Shown one piece after another: positions 24,537 to 32,947 of a stretch of DNA of 64,000 nucleotides. This DNA is from Acidobacteria bacterium UBA2990. GTDB lineage: Bacteria > Acidobacteriota > Vicinamibacteria > Vicinamibacterales > UBA8438. The first letter of the stretch is position 1. Each line of letters starts with the position of its first letter. The stretch spans positions 5,960-69,959 of the forward strand of contig DEAE01000012.1 in NCBI GenBank assembly GCA_002347025.1, read 5' to 3'. Below the pieces are notes generated by a model. The model saw only the letters and a program-made list of their open reading frames with translations. It did no database searches and had not been told where the DNA came from. Position numbers and translations under genes: made by a program.

Positions 24537-25739
24537 TCAGCCCACCACGAGACCAGTCACATACATGACAACTACACCTGCCAGCAGGCCAGCGGCAACC
24601 GGTCGGCTGGTCATTTGCCTAGCAAACGGTGCCCCGCCTACTACTTGCCGCCCCAATTGCAGGACTACTTGGGCTATTGCCCCAGTGCCAGCCGCCAAAC
24701 AGACAACAGACCAGATGGGCGAATACAGTAGACCCCCAATCCAAGCACCAACAATGGTCGGAGCTCCTCCGAGGACACCCAGCTGCACAAGCTGGCCCAA
24801 TCGAACCTTCTCGTTTGCTAATGGCGCCACAATTGCGAGGCCTTCGGTTGTGTTATGAAGAGCAAAACCCACGATCAACACCATTCCAAGCGAAACTTCG
24901 CCAAGGGCAAACGCTGCTCCGATCGCCAATCCTTCACCAAAGTTATGTAAGCCGATACCTGTGGCCACCAACAGTGCTAGAACCCAGCCGCTTCCTTCAA
25001 CCATCCCAGCGGTCAGCCGGGACCGCCGCAGCCTGTCCCCAACTACCTCAAGACCCACAAAGGCCGCGAGCGCAACAAACAGAAACAATGCAATGCCTTG
25101 ATATGACCCAGGTGCGCGTGAGGCTGCCTCAAACCCGTCGTGGACAGCATCAACCAACAAAAAGAGCAAAAGGCCAACAGTCAGAGCGAGTAAAAAGTCC
25201 AAGCCTTTCCGGCCAACTTGCTTCACAAACGGCAGCCAAAGCAAACCGATAGCCACCGGTATCACACCGACATAAAGGCCAATTAAAGTAAATATCCCTA
25301 GAAAGCGAGCGTCAGCCTTAGGAGTCGAGACTGCCACCGCCACCTCGTGATCAAAAGTTGCACCTGTCGAGGTGACCAGCCGCAAAACATGGGTCTCTCC
25401 ATGCACCCAAGGATAGGGAATAGTCAGTGTAGCCTGCCCTAGATGCGACACTGCTCCGACTGGGTCAGCTGCGAAAGACCAATAAGCATCATCGATTTGC
25501 AGCTGGGCGATCGTGACAGGGTTGGGACCATCGTTAAATACAGTGGCAGAGAACCCCTCTGGGCTGAGTTCCACCTTTTGGAATATCAGCTCCTCTAGTG
25601 GCGGATAATCTTCACCTCTTATCGCATCACCCAGCTCCGCCCAGAAGAGCAGTCCCAGTACACAGGTAAGCAAACACACCGGAAGCAAGGCTAAGAGCCA
25701 AAACCTGAGATCGCGCAACTGAACACCAATGTCAAGCAC
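24537..25739 (-). CDS. ZIP-family metal permease with an extra N-terminal extracytoplasmic domain
   Basis: Starting at the GTG at 25739 gives about 400 residues. The start is supported by GAGGAG 8 bases upstream, and it overlaps the multicopper oxidase stop by 8 bases. A frame open to 25805 would lie inside that gene. A first helix (FWLLALLPVCLLTCVLGLLFWAEL) is followed by about 110 residues with beta character (SATVFNDGPNPVTIAQLQIDDAYW), then seven or eight helices of the ZIP fold. Both metal-binding helices are present (HNFGEGLAIGAAFALGE and HNTTEGLAIVAPLANE). ZIP proteins import zinc, iron or manganese. The extracytoplasmic domain is not part of usual bacterial ZuptT-like ZIPs. It resembles a CARDB/Ig-like fold in pattern only. 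Confidence 0.85.
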   Translation of the reverse strand: MLDIGVQLRDLRFWLLALLPVCLLTCVLGLLFWAELGDAIRGEDYPPLEELIFQKVELSPEGFSATVFNDGPNPVTIAQLQIDDAYWSFAADPVGAVSHLGQATLTIPYPWVHGETHVLRLVTSTGATFDHEVAVAVSTPKADARFLGIFTLIGLYVGVIPVAIGLLWLPFVKQVGRKGLDFLLALTVGLLLFLLVDAVHDGFEAASRAPGSYQGIALFLFVALAAFVGLEVVGDRLRRSRLTAGMVEGSGWVLALLVATGIGLHNFGEGLAIGAAFALGEVSLGMVLIVGFALHNTTEGLAIVAPLANEKVRLGQLVQLGVLGGAPTIVGAWIGGLLYSPIWSVVCLAAGTGAIAQVVLQLGRQVVGGAPFARQMTSRPVAAGLLAGVVVMYVTGLVVG

Positions 25740-26808
25740 CGGGCCGCTCCTCGGCTCGAAACATACCCATCCACCCAAGTTCAGCGAATTCACTTTGGTG
25801 GGCATGAAACATAAAGTCGCCCTGATAGCGGAAAGTCGTCTCTAAGATTGCACGTTCTCCCTGACACAACATGATGGTATCGGTCGACTCTGAAGCACTC
25901 AGTCCAGTACCGGTACGCAAAACATCGAAGAACATTCCATGGAGGTGCAGGCTGTTGATGAGATCAAACTCGGTCATGTTGACCACATACATGCGGACTA
26001 GCTGGCCAACCCGAACGCGAATAGGCTCTTCCATATAGAAGCTTGCCACCGTGTTGGCGGCATACACTTCATTCTCAGCGTCAAAATTGGTGTCGAACCC
26101 ATTTAACACCAACACCAGCTCATCAGCCGGAACCCTTGCTGACTCATTCGGGGGATCAACTATAAAGACACCATAGAGTCCCTTGTGAATATGCCGTTTC
26201 AACGGACTAGCATGGCAGTGATAAAGGTGTAGCCCAAACGGCTCAGCCTCAAACTCATAGAGAAAACTGTCTCCAGGCATAACTTGGTGGCCAGATAATG
26301 AGCCGTCCATCCCGGGTGGGTGCCAACCATGAAAATGGATCGTGTGAGGATGAGAACCTTGATTGACGAATCTAATCCTCATCTGGTCACCAGCAGTTGC
26401 ACGAATTGTGGGCCCTGGTACTTGCCCGTTGTAAGTCCAGGCAGGGAAGAACACACCCGGTGCAATCTCGACATCACGATCGACAGCAAAAAACTCGTAC
26501 TCTCTCAACAACGTTCCGTTTGCCCTCGGTGTCTCGCGGTAAAATCGTGCCCGCTCGGTAGGCGGAAGGTCCGAAAAATTCCAAGAACGAAGAAAACAGG
26601 TAGGGTCAAAGAACTCGGTGGACACCTTACCGACTACTCCCATGGCACTACCGAGGCGGTCTGGCTCCACCTTTAGACCCTGGTGCGACCGCACCTTAAC
26701 ATCCTGGCCATCTAGAACAACGGGGCCAGACAAAGAGCTAACGCCGGCCAAGTGGAGCCAAGCACGACGTGAAAGAGGTCTGATTTTTGGATGCCCTTTA
26801 TTTTTCAT
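25732..26808 (-). CDS. Multicopper oxidase with Tat-type signal
   Basis: This 358-residue protein has an RRAWLHLAGVSSL sequence (residues 14-26), which fits a twin-arginine signal, so it should be folded before export. Two cupredoxin domains follow. Copper-binding motifs are HTIHFHG (155-161), HLYHCHA (194-200), SLHLHG and FMFHAHQ near the end. The length is that of two-domain multicopper oxidases or nitrite-reductase-like enzymes rather than the three-domain CueO type. It may oxidise Cu(I), Mn(II) or Fe(II), or phenols. It is the first gene of a minus-strand group with the ZIP permease and cupredoxin. A DtxR-family regulator is divergently transcribed from the other side of an 83-base spacer. 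Confidence 0.88.
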   Translation of the reverse strand: MKNKGHPKIRPLSRRAWLHLAGVSSLSGPVVLDGQDVKVRSHQGLKVEPDRLGSAMGVVGKVSTEFFDPTCFLRSWNFSDLPPTERARFYRETPRANGTLLREYEFFAVDRDVEIAPGVFFPAWTYNGQVPGPTIRATAGDQMRIRFVNQGSHPHTIHFHGWHPPGMDGSLSGHQVMPGDSFLYEFEAEPFGLHLYHCHASPLKRHIHKGLYGVFIVDPPNESARVPADELVLVLNGFDTNFDAENEVYAANTVASFYMEEPIRVRVGQLVRMYVVNMTEFDLINSLHLHGMFFDVLRTGTGLSASESTDTIMLCQGERAILETTFRYQGDFMFHAHQSEFAELGWMGMFRAEERPGA

Positions 26809-26828
26809 TTGAGTGATTGACAGATAAG

Positions 26829-26865
26829 TTTTGATACATCAAAAATATAGGTTTACTATAACCTA
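26829..26865. promoter_or_regulatory. Two inverted repeats between the multicopper oxidase and the DtxR-family gene
   Basis: The 83-base divergent spacer holds two palindromes: TTTTGAT-AC-ATCAAAA at 26829-26844 (perfect 7-base arms) and TAGGTT-TACTAT-AACCTA at 26848-26865. The second is close to the DtxR/IdeR box (TTAGGTTAGCCTAACCTAA) with one extra base between the half-sites. The adjacent divergent gene encodes a DtxR-family regulator, so this is a good candidate operator for both itself and the metal operon. The exact footprint is not known. Confidence 0.6.
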
Positions 26866-26891
26866 AAAGTCAATCGACAAACCTAGCCACC

Positions 26892-27560
26892 ATGTTTCCA
26901 TCTAGCACAGTCGAAAATTACCTTAAGGCCCTGTATCAGGCAGAGGCAGCAACCGCAGACAGACGTCTGATTCCCATGGGGCAGTTGGCAAGTGCCGTCG
27001 GCGTAGCACCAGGTACAGCTACTACGATGGTCAAGGCACTAGCCGAGTCTGGTTTAGTTGAATACGAAAAACACCGAGGGGTTCGGCTATCTTCGGCAGG
27101 AAACAAGTTAGCCGCTCTAGTTCTGCGGCGCCATAGGCTGATCGAGCAGTTCCTTGTTGAAATTATGGGAATCAGCTGGGCCGACGTTCACGAAGATGCT
27201 GAACAACTTGAACATGTCGTCTCCGATCGGTTAATCGACAGGATGGACGCAATGCTCGGCCACCCATCAGTAGACCCACACGGCGACCCAATTCCCACCG
27301 CCGACGGCTCCATACCAGCATACAATCATCACTCGCTCCTGACCTGTCCACTGAAAACCAGGGTCACTGTGACCAGGGTAACCGATCAAAATGCCAGCTT
27401 TCTGCGTTTCGTGGAATCACAGGAACTCAAGCCTGGCCAAGCTATTGAAGTAGAAGCACGGGACCCAGTCGCTGACAGCGTGCAACTCAGAACTGGCAAC
27501 GAACGCCGCATCACTATTGGCACCAAGGCAGCATCAAAAATCCTAATAGAAGTAGGGTAA
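26892..27560 (+). CDS. DtxR/IdeR-family metal-dependent transcriptional regulator
   Basis: This 222-residue protein begins with a winged helix (VENYLKALYQAE, LASAVGVAPGTATTMVKALAESGLVEYEKHRGVRLS), followed by a metal-binding dimerisation domain (LRRHRLIEQFLVEIMGISWADVHEDAEQLEHVVSDRLIDRM) with histidine and glutamate ligands, and a C-terminal SH3-like domain (about 150-222). This is the layout of DtxR, IdeR, MntR and SirR proteins, which bind DNA when loaded with Fe(II) or Mn(II). The three-domain length favours the DtxR/IdeR type. It is divergent from the copper/ZIP cluster and shares a spacer with two palindromes, so it likely controls that cluster. The metal is not determined by sequence. 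Confidence 0.9.
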   Translation: MFPSSTVENYLKALYQAEAATADRRLIPMGQLASAVGVAPGTATTMVKALAESGLVEYEKHRGVRLSSAGNKLAALVLRRHRLIEQFLVEIMGISWADVHEDAEQLEHVVSDRLIDRMDAMLGHPSVDPHGDPIPTADGSIPAYNHHSLLTCPLKTRVTVTRVTDQNASFLRFVESQELKPGQAIEVEARDPVADSVQLRTGNERRITIGTKAASKILIEVG

Positions 27561-27600
27561 GATATTGAATTTAAGCCAACCAGCCACCTCAAAGCTGTGG

Positions 27601-28032
27601 CTAGGTTCCCTCTTCAGTCAGCTCGCCGTAGGTCGCATAAGATGACGGAGTCTCCCAAACCGTTACACGCACCACTGGTAAGCCCGCGGTGACCGCGTGT
27701 TCGTAAATGATGCGGGCGATGTGTTCAGCGGTTGGATTAGATTCAACAAGATAAACTGGTTCGCTGAGACTATGGAGAACCTCAACCAATGGATCATCCC
27801 GTCGCAGGATCATCTTGTGGTCAAGGTTTTTGTCCACCCAAGTCTTTACCACCTTCTTGATGTCTGAGAAATCAAATACCATCGCCCGTTCGTCGAGCGT
27901 CGCCGTTCGCACCTCGATCTCAACAACGGCATTGTGACCATGGGGATGCCGGCACACCCCATCGTAATCCAATAAACGATGTCCATAACAAAACTCGATT
28001 TTCTTCGTAACCGAGTAACCTTGCACGCTCAT
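27601..28032 (-). CDS. queD: 6-carboxy-5,6,7,8-tetrahydropterin synthase (QueD)
   Basis: This 143-residue protein belongs to the 6-pyruvoyl-tetrahydropterin synthase family and catalyses an early step of 7-deazaguanine (preQ0) synthesis from dihydroneopterin triphosphate. Zinc-binding histidines are in FCYGHRL and CRHPHGHNAVVEIEV, with the family glutamate near the end (WETPSSYATY). It is divergent from queC across a 50-base spacer, and the pair makes the assignment to the queuosine pathway much stronger than to biopterin. The ATG has a CAGGAA-like ribosome binding site. queE and queF are not in the window. Confidence 0.9.
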   Translation of the reverse strand: MSVQGYSVTKKIEFCYGHRLLDYDGVCRHPHGHNAVVEIEVRTATLDERAMVFDFSDIKKVVKTWVDKNLDHKMILRRDDPLVEVLHSLSEPVYLVESNPTAEHIARIIYEHAVTAGLPVVRVTVWETPSSYATYGELTEEGT

Positions 28033-28082
28033 GTTCCTGAGTTACCTCTTCCAATCGACCATGTAATGAGCTCCGGTGTGCG

Positions 28083-28781
28083 ATGGTAATTGAACCGAGA
28101 AGAATGGTTCAAGAACAGCCCCGTGTCGCAGTGCTATGTTCGGGAGGTCTCGACAGCACGGTTCTAGTCGCGCTCCAGGCCCGCAGTGCAACGGTGTTAC
28201 CTGTTTATGTCCGGTCAGGTCTAGCGTGGGAAAAAACAGAACAACTCAGTCTGTCAAAATTACTCTCAGCCCAACCGTTTGTGGGAAAAGTCGACTCGCT
28301 TGTCTGCCTCGAAACCAACATGCTTAACTTATACTCTTCCTCCCACTGGGCCATCCAAGGTAGGCCACCAGCATTCGACACACCTGACAGCGATACCTAT
28401 CTGATAGGCCGCAACATAACCCTCCTTGCTAAAGTCGGTGTGCTGTGCGCACAAAAGCGAATCGGCATGATCGCCCTGGGCCCACTGGCAGGCAACCCAT
28501 TTCCTGACGCAACGGAAAATTTCTTCAATACAATGGCGAGGGCGTTATCACTTGGATTGGATCACACCGTAGAAATAGTAGCGCCACTCAGACAACTATC
28601 CAAGGCCAAGGTGATCCAACTCGGACTTGAGCTTCAGGTACCGTTCGAGCTAACTATGTCATGCATGTCCCCTAGAGAGCGAAACCATTGCGGCCAATGC
28701 AGTAAGTGTCGAGAACGCCACGATGCATTTGAGGCTATCGGCATCAAAGACCCTGCCAAATATGTGGCTAAAATCACATGA
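28083..28781 (+). CDS. queC: 7-cyano-7-deazaguanine synthase (QueC)
   Basis: This 232-residue enzyme converts 7-carboxy-7-deazaguanine to preQ0 with ammonia and ATP. The PP-loop LCSGGLDSTV lies at residues 18-27, and the C-terminal zinc site has four cysteines (CMSPRERNHCGQCSKCRERHDAF region, near 197-212). It is divergent from queD. Translation may begin at the ATG at 28083 or at the methionine 8 codons later; neither has a clear Shine-Dalgarno sequence. The N-terminal MVIEPRRMVQEQ is short and does not match the family core. preQ0 feeds tRNA queuosine and, in some genomes, DNA modification, but no such modification genes are seen here. Confidence 0.92.
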   Translation: MVIEPRRMVQEQPRVAVLCSGGLDSTVLVALQARSATVLPVYVRSGLAWEKTEQLSLSKLLSAQPFVGKVDSLVCLETNMLNLYSSSHWAIQGRPPAFDTPDSDTYLIGRNITLLAKVGVLCAQKRIGMIALGPLAGNPFPDATENFFNTMARALSLGLDHTVEIVAPLRQLSKAKVIQLGLELQVPFELTMSCMSPRERNHCGQCSKCRERHDAFEAIGIKDPAKYVAKIT

Positions 28782-28862
28782 TTTCGTTGACTGCTAACTT
28801 TCAGCACGGGGCCCCGTGAGTCACTACTTCGGTTGGACAAGGGAAATAGTAAAACTTTCTTC

Positions 28863-30044
28863 TCACAGGTCAGCAGCATCTTTAGAGTGGATGTCTTTGG
28901 TCACTCCTTCCTTTGGCGACGATGAATTTTCAGTCCTGCGAAACCTCGCCTGCCGTTTCAATTCATCAACTAACTCACCTCGGCGGAAAACCAGTCGGCG
29001 AGGTTCTCTGCGCCCGTGCTCTGAACCCACAACATACTCACAAAGCAGCGGGAAGCCGATAGTAGAGTCACAGTAGGTTACGACCGCATCCGGCAGCCGG
29101 TTAGGGTTAACTTTGCCCCAACTAACTGCCTCAGAAGGCGTGGCTCCTGAGAGCCCACCCCACACAACCTGGTCCGTTGTTATCTGAATGAAGTAGTCGG
29201 TTCCCCCTCTTGGAATACCATAAACCTCCCACAAGGTCGGCTGACCCTGAAGATAGAAGTTCTTAGGAGAACCACCCCCTAAGATCACGCAGCCGTTCTG
29301 TCTAGCCCCCAAAATGATTGCAGCTATTTCATTCACGTCACGATTCGGATCGATCGTACATCCGTCACCTTCCAGAAGATCGTGAGATGCCAGGTTCATC
29401 CCGATCGAACTATCTCCTGGCGAGGAAGTATAAATAGGCACACCGGTGGCCGCCGCACACGCCACTACCGAGTGTCTCTCGCACCCAGGAAACAGAGTCA
29501 TCAGATCCCGCCCCATTTCATAATGGAGAGTTGCAGAGGCAACTGCCTTCCCCAGAGACCGCCTTCCAAGAAATTCGCGCACATAGGCATCAGTCTCAAG
29601 CAGCACTTCAGCTGGAAATAAGACATCGTAAATTCTGATGACTCCGGCTTCGTGTAACTCTACGTCATCCAAGAATGGTGAACCGCGGTGCAAGGTAAAG
29701 TTCAAGGCGTAGTGCAGATCGTGATATAGGTTAGCGCCTGTGCTGATAACAAAGTCGACTAGGCCCCGTTCCATCAATTCAATTACACATCCGCCCAAAC
29801 CGGCCGGCGTCAGAGCACCTGCCACAGTTAGACCAATTGTAGTGTCGTTCGACGGGTTCAGCATCTTGTCGGCAAAGACATGACAGGCTTCCGCTAGGCG
29901 ACCTGCATTAAACGCTTGAAATCCACCATCAATGAGTTGCCGCAAGGCGGCATTCCCGGTGGGCCGGTAATATCGTATGGGGGCACCGGTCAGGTGTCGA
30001 CTAGCGGATTGGGTCAATGAAGAAATGGTAGATCGATGGGGCAC
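28863..30044 (-). CDS. Deoxyhypusine-synthase-like protein
   Basis: This 393-residue protein belongs to the deoxyhypusine synthase family. The NAD-binding and active-site patterns are clear: TVAGALTPAGLGGCVIELMERGLVDFVISTGANLYHDLHYALN, GDSSIGMNLA, and the catalytic lysine K311 in AVSWGKVNPNR. Eukaryotic and archaeal enzymes modify eIF5A with spermidine; bacteria have no eIF5A, and bacterial relatives are thought to make homospermidine or agmatine/spermidine-type conjugates. The C-terminus has a variable basic end. It lies between queC and an unknown small gene with no obvious partner, so the true substrate is unknown. Confidence 0.85.
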   Translation of the reverse strand: MPHRSTISSLTQSASRHLTGAPIRYYRPTGNAALRQLIDGGFQAFNAGRLAEACHVFADKMLNPSNDTTIGLTVAGALTPAGLGGCVIELMERGLVDFVISTGANLYHDLHYALNFTLHRGSPFLDDVELHEAGVIRIYDVLFPAEVLLETDAYVREFLGRRSLGKAVASATLHYEMGRDLMTLFPGCERHSVVACAAATGVPIYTSSPGDSSIGMNLASHDLLEGDGCTIDPNRDVNEIAAIILGARQNGCVILGGGSPKNFYLQGQPTLWEVYGIPRGGTDYFIQITTDQVVWGGLSGATPSEAVSWGKVNPNRLPDAVVTYCDSTIGFPLLCEYVVGSEHGRREPRRLVFRRGELVDELKRQARFRRTENSSSPKEGVTKDIHSKDAADL

Positions 30045-30160
30045 TAAGTGCCTCCAGAGATAATAGCCAACGAGTTTGTCACCCTGTTTAGCAACGGTTC
30101 AAACAGGCCCTAGGCCAAGATTTAAGTTCGGCTTGTTAGCTGGCTCGTTACCAAAATCAG

Positions 30161-30394
30161 CTAACCCGGATCGATCCAGTCAGAACGCCGACCCTGTAAA
30201 GCGGTAAACACCAATGCAGCACCTGTACCTACTGCAATCAAACCCAAACCATCTGAAACCCAGTTCTCCCAAGGATAGTCCACAATTGCCACAACGGTAG
30301 CCGGCAGTAACAATGTCGAACCGCCCACAAAAGCCGAGGAACGGCTCAGCGCTAGCCTCAATAACGTGCCACGTAGTCTACGGGTTTTGGACAT
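30161..30394 (-). CDS. Small membrane protein of unknown function
   Basis: This 77-residue protein starts with a basic stretch (MSKTRRLRGTLLRLALSRSS) and has two hydrophobic segments (about 21-38 and 48-64) that fit two membrane helices, ending in a hydrophilic tail (GRRSDWIDPG). I do not recognise a family. It lies 116 bases upstream of the deoxyhypusine-synthase-like gene on the same strand and could be cotranscribed with it. The reading frame may be chance, but the amphipathic composition looks real. Confidence 0.45.
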   Translation of the reverse strand: MSKTRRLRGTLLRLALSRSSAFVGGSTLLLPATVVAIVDYPWENWVSDGLGLIAVGTGAALVFTALQGRRSDWIDPG

Positions 30395-30577
30395 CTCACA
30401 CCGGTTGCAGCATCAACCAGCAAAGCGCAAAGCCTAGCTGCACACATCCTTGACAATGAAACCTAGGTGGTAGCCAAACCACAGAACTATCTTCTTTGCC
30501 GAGCGCACCAAAGAACTCTGGGTATTACCTCAGGCAGCGTGGCCATCTATCATCAAGAAACACATATCGAGCCTGCT

Positions 30578-31201
30578 TCAACCGGACCGATTCTTTCTAC
30601 GTTCCCGGGAAAAATTTTTGCCAGCTCGCCCAGCAGAGGAGTTGCCACGGTTTGAACCGTTCTTCCCCTGACCCGGAGAACTAGCAGACCGACCTGTGTA
30701 TCCCTCAGCCCTGTTGCCGTTCGGTTCACCATTCCCACGTTCCCAGTTCCTGTGCTTACGTGCAGATCTTTTTCGACCCTCGTCAGTTTTTTCCCGGATG
30801 GTAAACACCGGAGCTTGCCTAACCGGGGGTGGAAGTCCTGCTGGACGCGCAAGGGTAGCTCGTATGAGCGGGCGTCTTACTGAATCAACATGGGGTTGGA
30901 CAGGTTCAACCACCATGGGCTGGTCCTCGGTCCCGACGACTTCTGGCTCCATTGCATCCGCCAAAACTGGAGGACCCACGTTCACTTCGGTCCCAGCACT
31001 AGCAACTGGGTCCGTCAATCGCTTTTTGCGACGGGGTGGCACCCTTCCGTCCTTATAGGGATGCTCGGAGTCACAAGTCACACACCGAGTCAATTTGATC
31101 TCTTCGTCAACCAGAGCCACCACTACATGATTGGAAAGGCGACGCTCACGGGGACAGTAGTCATCCAAGACATCACCCAGGCGAACCTGGCGCTGCGGCA
31201 T
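30578..31201 (-). CDS. Unknown protein with a CxxC motif and a basic RG/N-rich tail
   Basis: This 207-residue protein has a structured-looking N-terminus (about 1-55: RLGDVLDDYCPRERRLSNHVVVALVDEEIK, with C40 and C43 in RCVTC and C16 upstream), which could bind zinc. The middle is rich in Pro, Val and Glu, and the last 70 residues are rich in Arg, Asn, Gly and Ser (GRSASSPGQGKNGSNRGNS, ending FSRERRKNRSG), so strongly basic and probably disordered. Such tails bind RNA or DNA. I have a memory of similar N-termini in Acidobacteria but cannot cite one. It stands 339 bases upstream of the argH stop on the same strand. Confidence 0.6.
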   Translation of the reverse strand: MPQRQVRLGDVLDDYCPRERRLSNHVVVALVDEEIKLTRCVTCDSEHPYKDGRVPPRRKKRLTDPVASAGTEVNVGPPVLADAMEPEVVGTEDQPMVVEPVQPHVDSVRRPLIRATLARPAGLPPPVRQAPVFTIREKTDEGRKRSARKHRNWERGNGEPNGNRAEGYTGRSASSPGQGKNGSNRGNSSAGRAGKNFSRERRKNRSG

Positions 31202-31540
31202 GAAATCCTCTCAAGTCAAGCAAGAGCAAGCGGGTTGGTCTAATAAACCGGCAGGAACGTCAGACAGTCGCTCGAGTGTCATCCGCTCAGGGAACACATA
31301 TTATTATTAGCGAACTTTGTGGAACGGCCCACCGGAACACCTATCACTGGAGCAGGCTACGGAATCAAAATCGTGTAACACCATTATCGGACGATCCAGG
31401 GATGATTTGCGCTGCGCTACTGGTCGGTCATACAAAAAGCTAACCTTAGCTCTGGTGGGTTCGTTGCGTGTTGGAACCATTCTACTACTTCCTAGCCCAC
31501 TACGTAAACGGTCGATACGCGCGGTCGACTCACGAGCCTG
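31202..31540. other. Intergenic region upstream of the RG-rich protein gene
   Basis: About 340 bases lie between the start of the RG-tailed unknown gene and the end of argH, both on the minus strand. No tRNA, riboswitch or small ORF with a motif was seen; a 100-codon plus-strand frame (31317-31619) overlaps the end of argH and looks like chance. Part of this is likely the promoter of the downstream gene and the argH 3' end. AT-rich sequence near 31300-31310 (TATTATTATTAGC) is the best promoter candidate. Confidence 0.4.
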
Positions 31541-32926
31541 TCAGCGCGCCTCCCAAGACCTAACCCATTGCCGCACTTCGTCCAGAGCAGCTGCAACAGC
31601 ATCCGGTTGGGTTGACTGAGGCGTACGCCTAGCAGCTATAGAACCCCGAGCCGTTATTTGAGCAGCCGCGCCTGCATCAAGCAGAGGATGGTACGCCTGC
31701 CAATCTGCGCTATTCAGCGAAGAAAAATCCTGTTGACGTCCTACAAGGTCCCTTACCATGGAGCCAACTACCTCGTGTGCCTCCCGAAAAGGCACCCCTC
31801 CAGCCACAAGCAAATCGGCAACGTCCGTCGCCAAGGCCATTCCACCTGCAGCCTCCTCGGTTCGCTCAATATCAAGGGAGAGCGTTCCCACCACAATAGT
31901 CGTCGCGCGGATTGAACCAGTCAAGCTATCCTCCGCGTCAAAAATGGCCTCCTTGTCTTCCTGAAGGTCCTTATTGTAGCCACTCGGAAGACCCTTCATA
32001 GTGGTCAACCATCCAGTCAGCTGGCCGATGACACGACCAGTCTTCCCACGGACAAGCTCCAGCGGATCTGGATTCTTCTTTTGAGGCATCAGGCTACTTC
32101 CTGTCGTAACCTTGTCGGACAAGCCGAAATAGGCAAACTCCTCGCTTGTCATAATCACGAGGTCTTCGGCTATTCGACTCAGATGAACCATTGTGATGGC
32201 ACAAGCGTGAAGGAATCCTGAAACAAAATCTCTGTCTGCCGTCGCATCGAGACTATTAGTCACAACCCGGGAAAACCCAAGACGCGCCGCTAGTGCCTCA
32301 GTGTCAATGTCATAACTCGAACCGGCTATTGCACCGGAGCCCAGCGGCATTAGATCGGCTTCGTCGCGCGCAATCTCAAACCGACGGTGATCTCGCCGTA
32401 AGGATGCAGCGTGAGCAAGAAAATAATGGGCCACCAGAATAGGTTGGGCCCGCCTTAAGTGCGTGTAGGACGGCATCACTGCCAACCCAGCGGACTCTGC
32501 CTGACTAGCCAATACCTGGATGAGCCCAACTAGTTGGCCCTGTAAGACCTCAATACACCGGCGAAGATACAAACGGAGGTCAAGCGAAACCTGCTCATTC
32601 CTTGATCGACCTGTGTGCAATCGCTTGCCAGCGTCGCCCACCCTTTCGATAAGTTGCCGCTCAACGAAAGCATGAACATCTTCATCTGGGCCTTCGACAA
32701 AGCCAGGATCAGCTCTTCCGCATTCAAGGATCTCAGTCAATCCTTGTTGAATTTCGGTCGCCTCAACCTTTGATAGTACGCCTGCTCTAGCCAAGGCCTC
32801 TGCCCATGCAAGGCTGCCAGTTATGTCGTCCTCAAATAGCCGACGGTCGAAACCAAAAGAAGCTTGGAATGAAAAAATCTCCTCATCTGGCGCTGAATCA
32901 AACCGACCGGACCACATATGAGACAT
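31541..32926 (-). CDS. argH: Argininosuccinate lyase (ArgH)
   Basis: This 461-residue enzyme splits argininosuccinate into arginine and fumarate, the last step of arginine synthesis. The family signature GSSLMPQKKNPDPLELVRGK near residue 275 and HTGRSRNEQVSLDLRL are present. I start at MSHMWSGRFD (32926). A frame open to 32938 would add MGLL. The start lies 22 bases after the argG stop, so argG-argH is one operon. The catalytic serine is in the GSS motif. ArgH is distinct from adenylosuccinate lyase by the ASL-specific motifs. No anomaly seen. Confidence 0.95.
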   Translation of the reverse strand: MSHMWSGRFDSAPDEEIFSFQASFGFDRRLFEDDITGSLAWAEALARAGVLSKVEATEIQQGLTEILECGRADPGFVEGPDEDVHAFVERQLIERVGDAGKRLHTGRSRNEQVSLDLRLYLRRCIEVLQGQLVGLIQVLASQAESAGLAVMPSYTHLRRAQPILVAHYFLAHAASLRRDHRRFEIARDEADLMPLGSGAIAGSSYDIDTEALAARLGFSRVVTNSLDATADRDFVSGFLHACAITMVHLSRIAEDLVIMTSEEFAYFGLSDKVTTGSSLMPQKKNPDPLELVRGKTGRVIGQLTGWLTTMKGLPSGYNKDLQEDKEAIFDAEDSLTGSIRATTIVVGTLSLDIERTEEAAGGMALATDVADLLVAGGVPFREAHEVVGSMVRDLVGRQQDFSSLNSADWQAYHPLLDAGAAAQITARGSIAARRTPQSTQPDAVAAALDEVRQWVRSWEAR

Positions 32927-32947
32927 TAGTAGACCCACACCGATGGA

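Noticed and set aside
24629..25252. 207-codon open frame on the plus strand
   Set aside because: It lies opposite the ZIP permease gene, which has clear metal-binding motifs, and its own product is a Pro/Gln/Arg-rich string without motifs.
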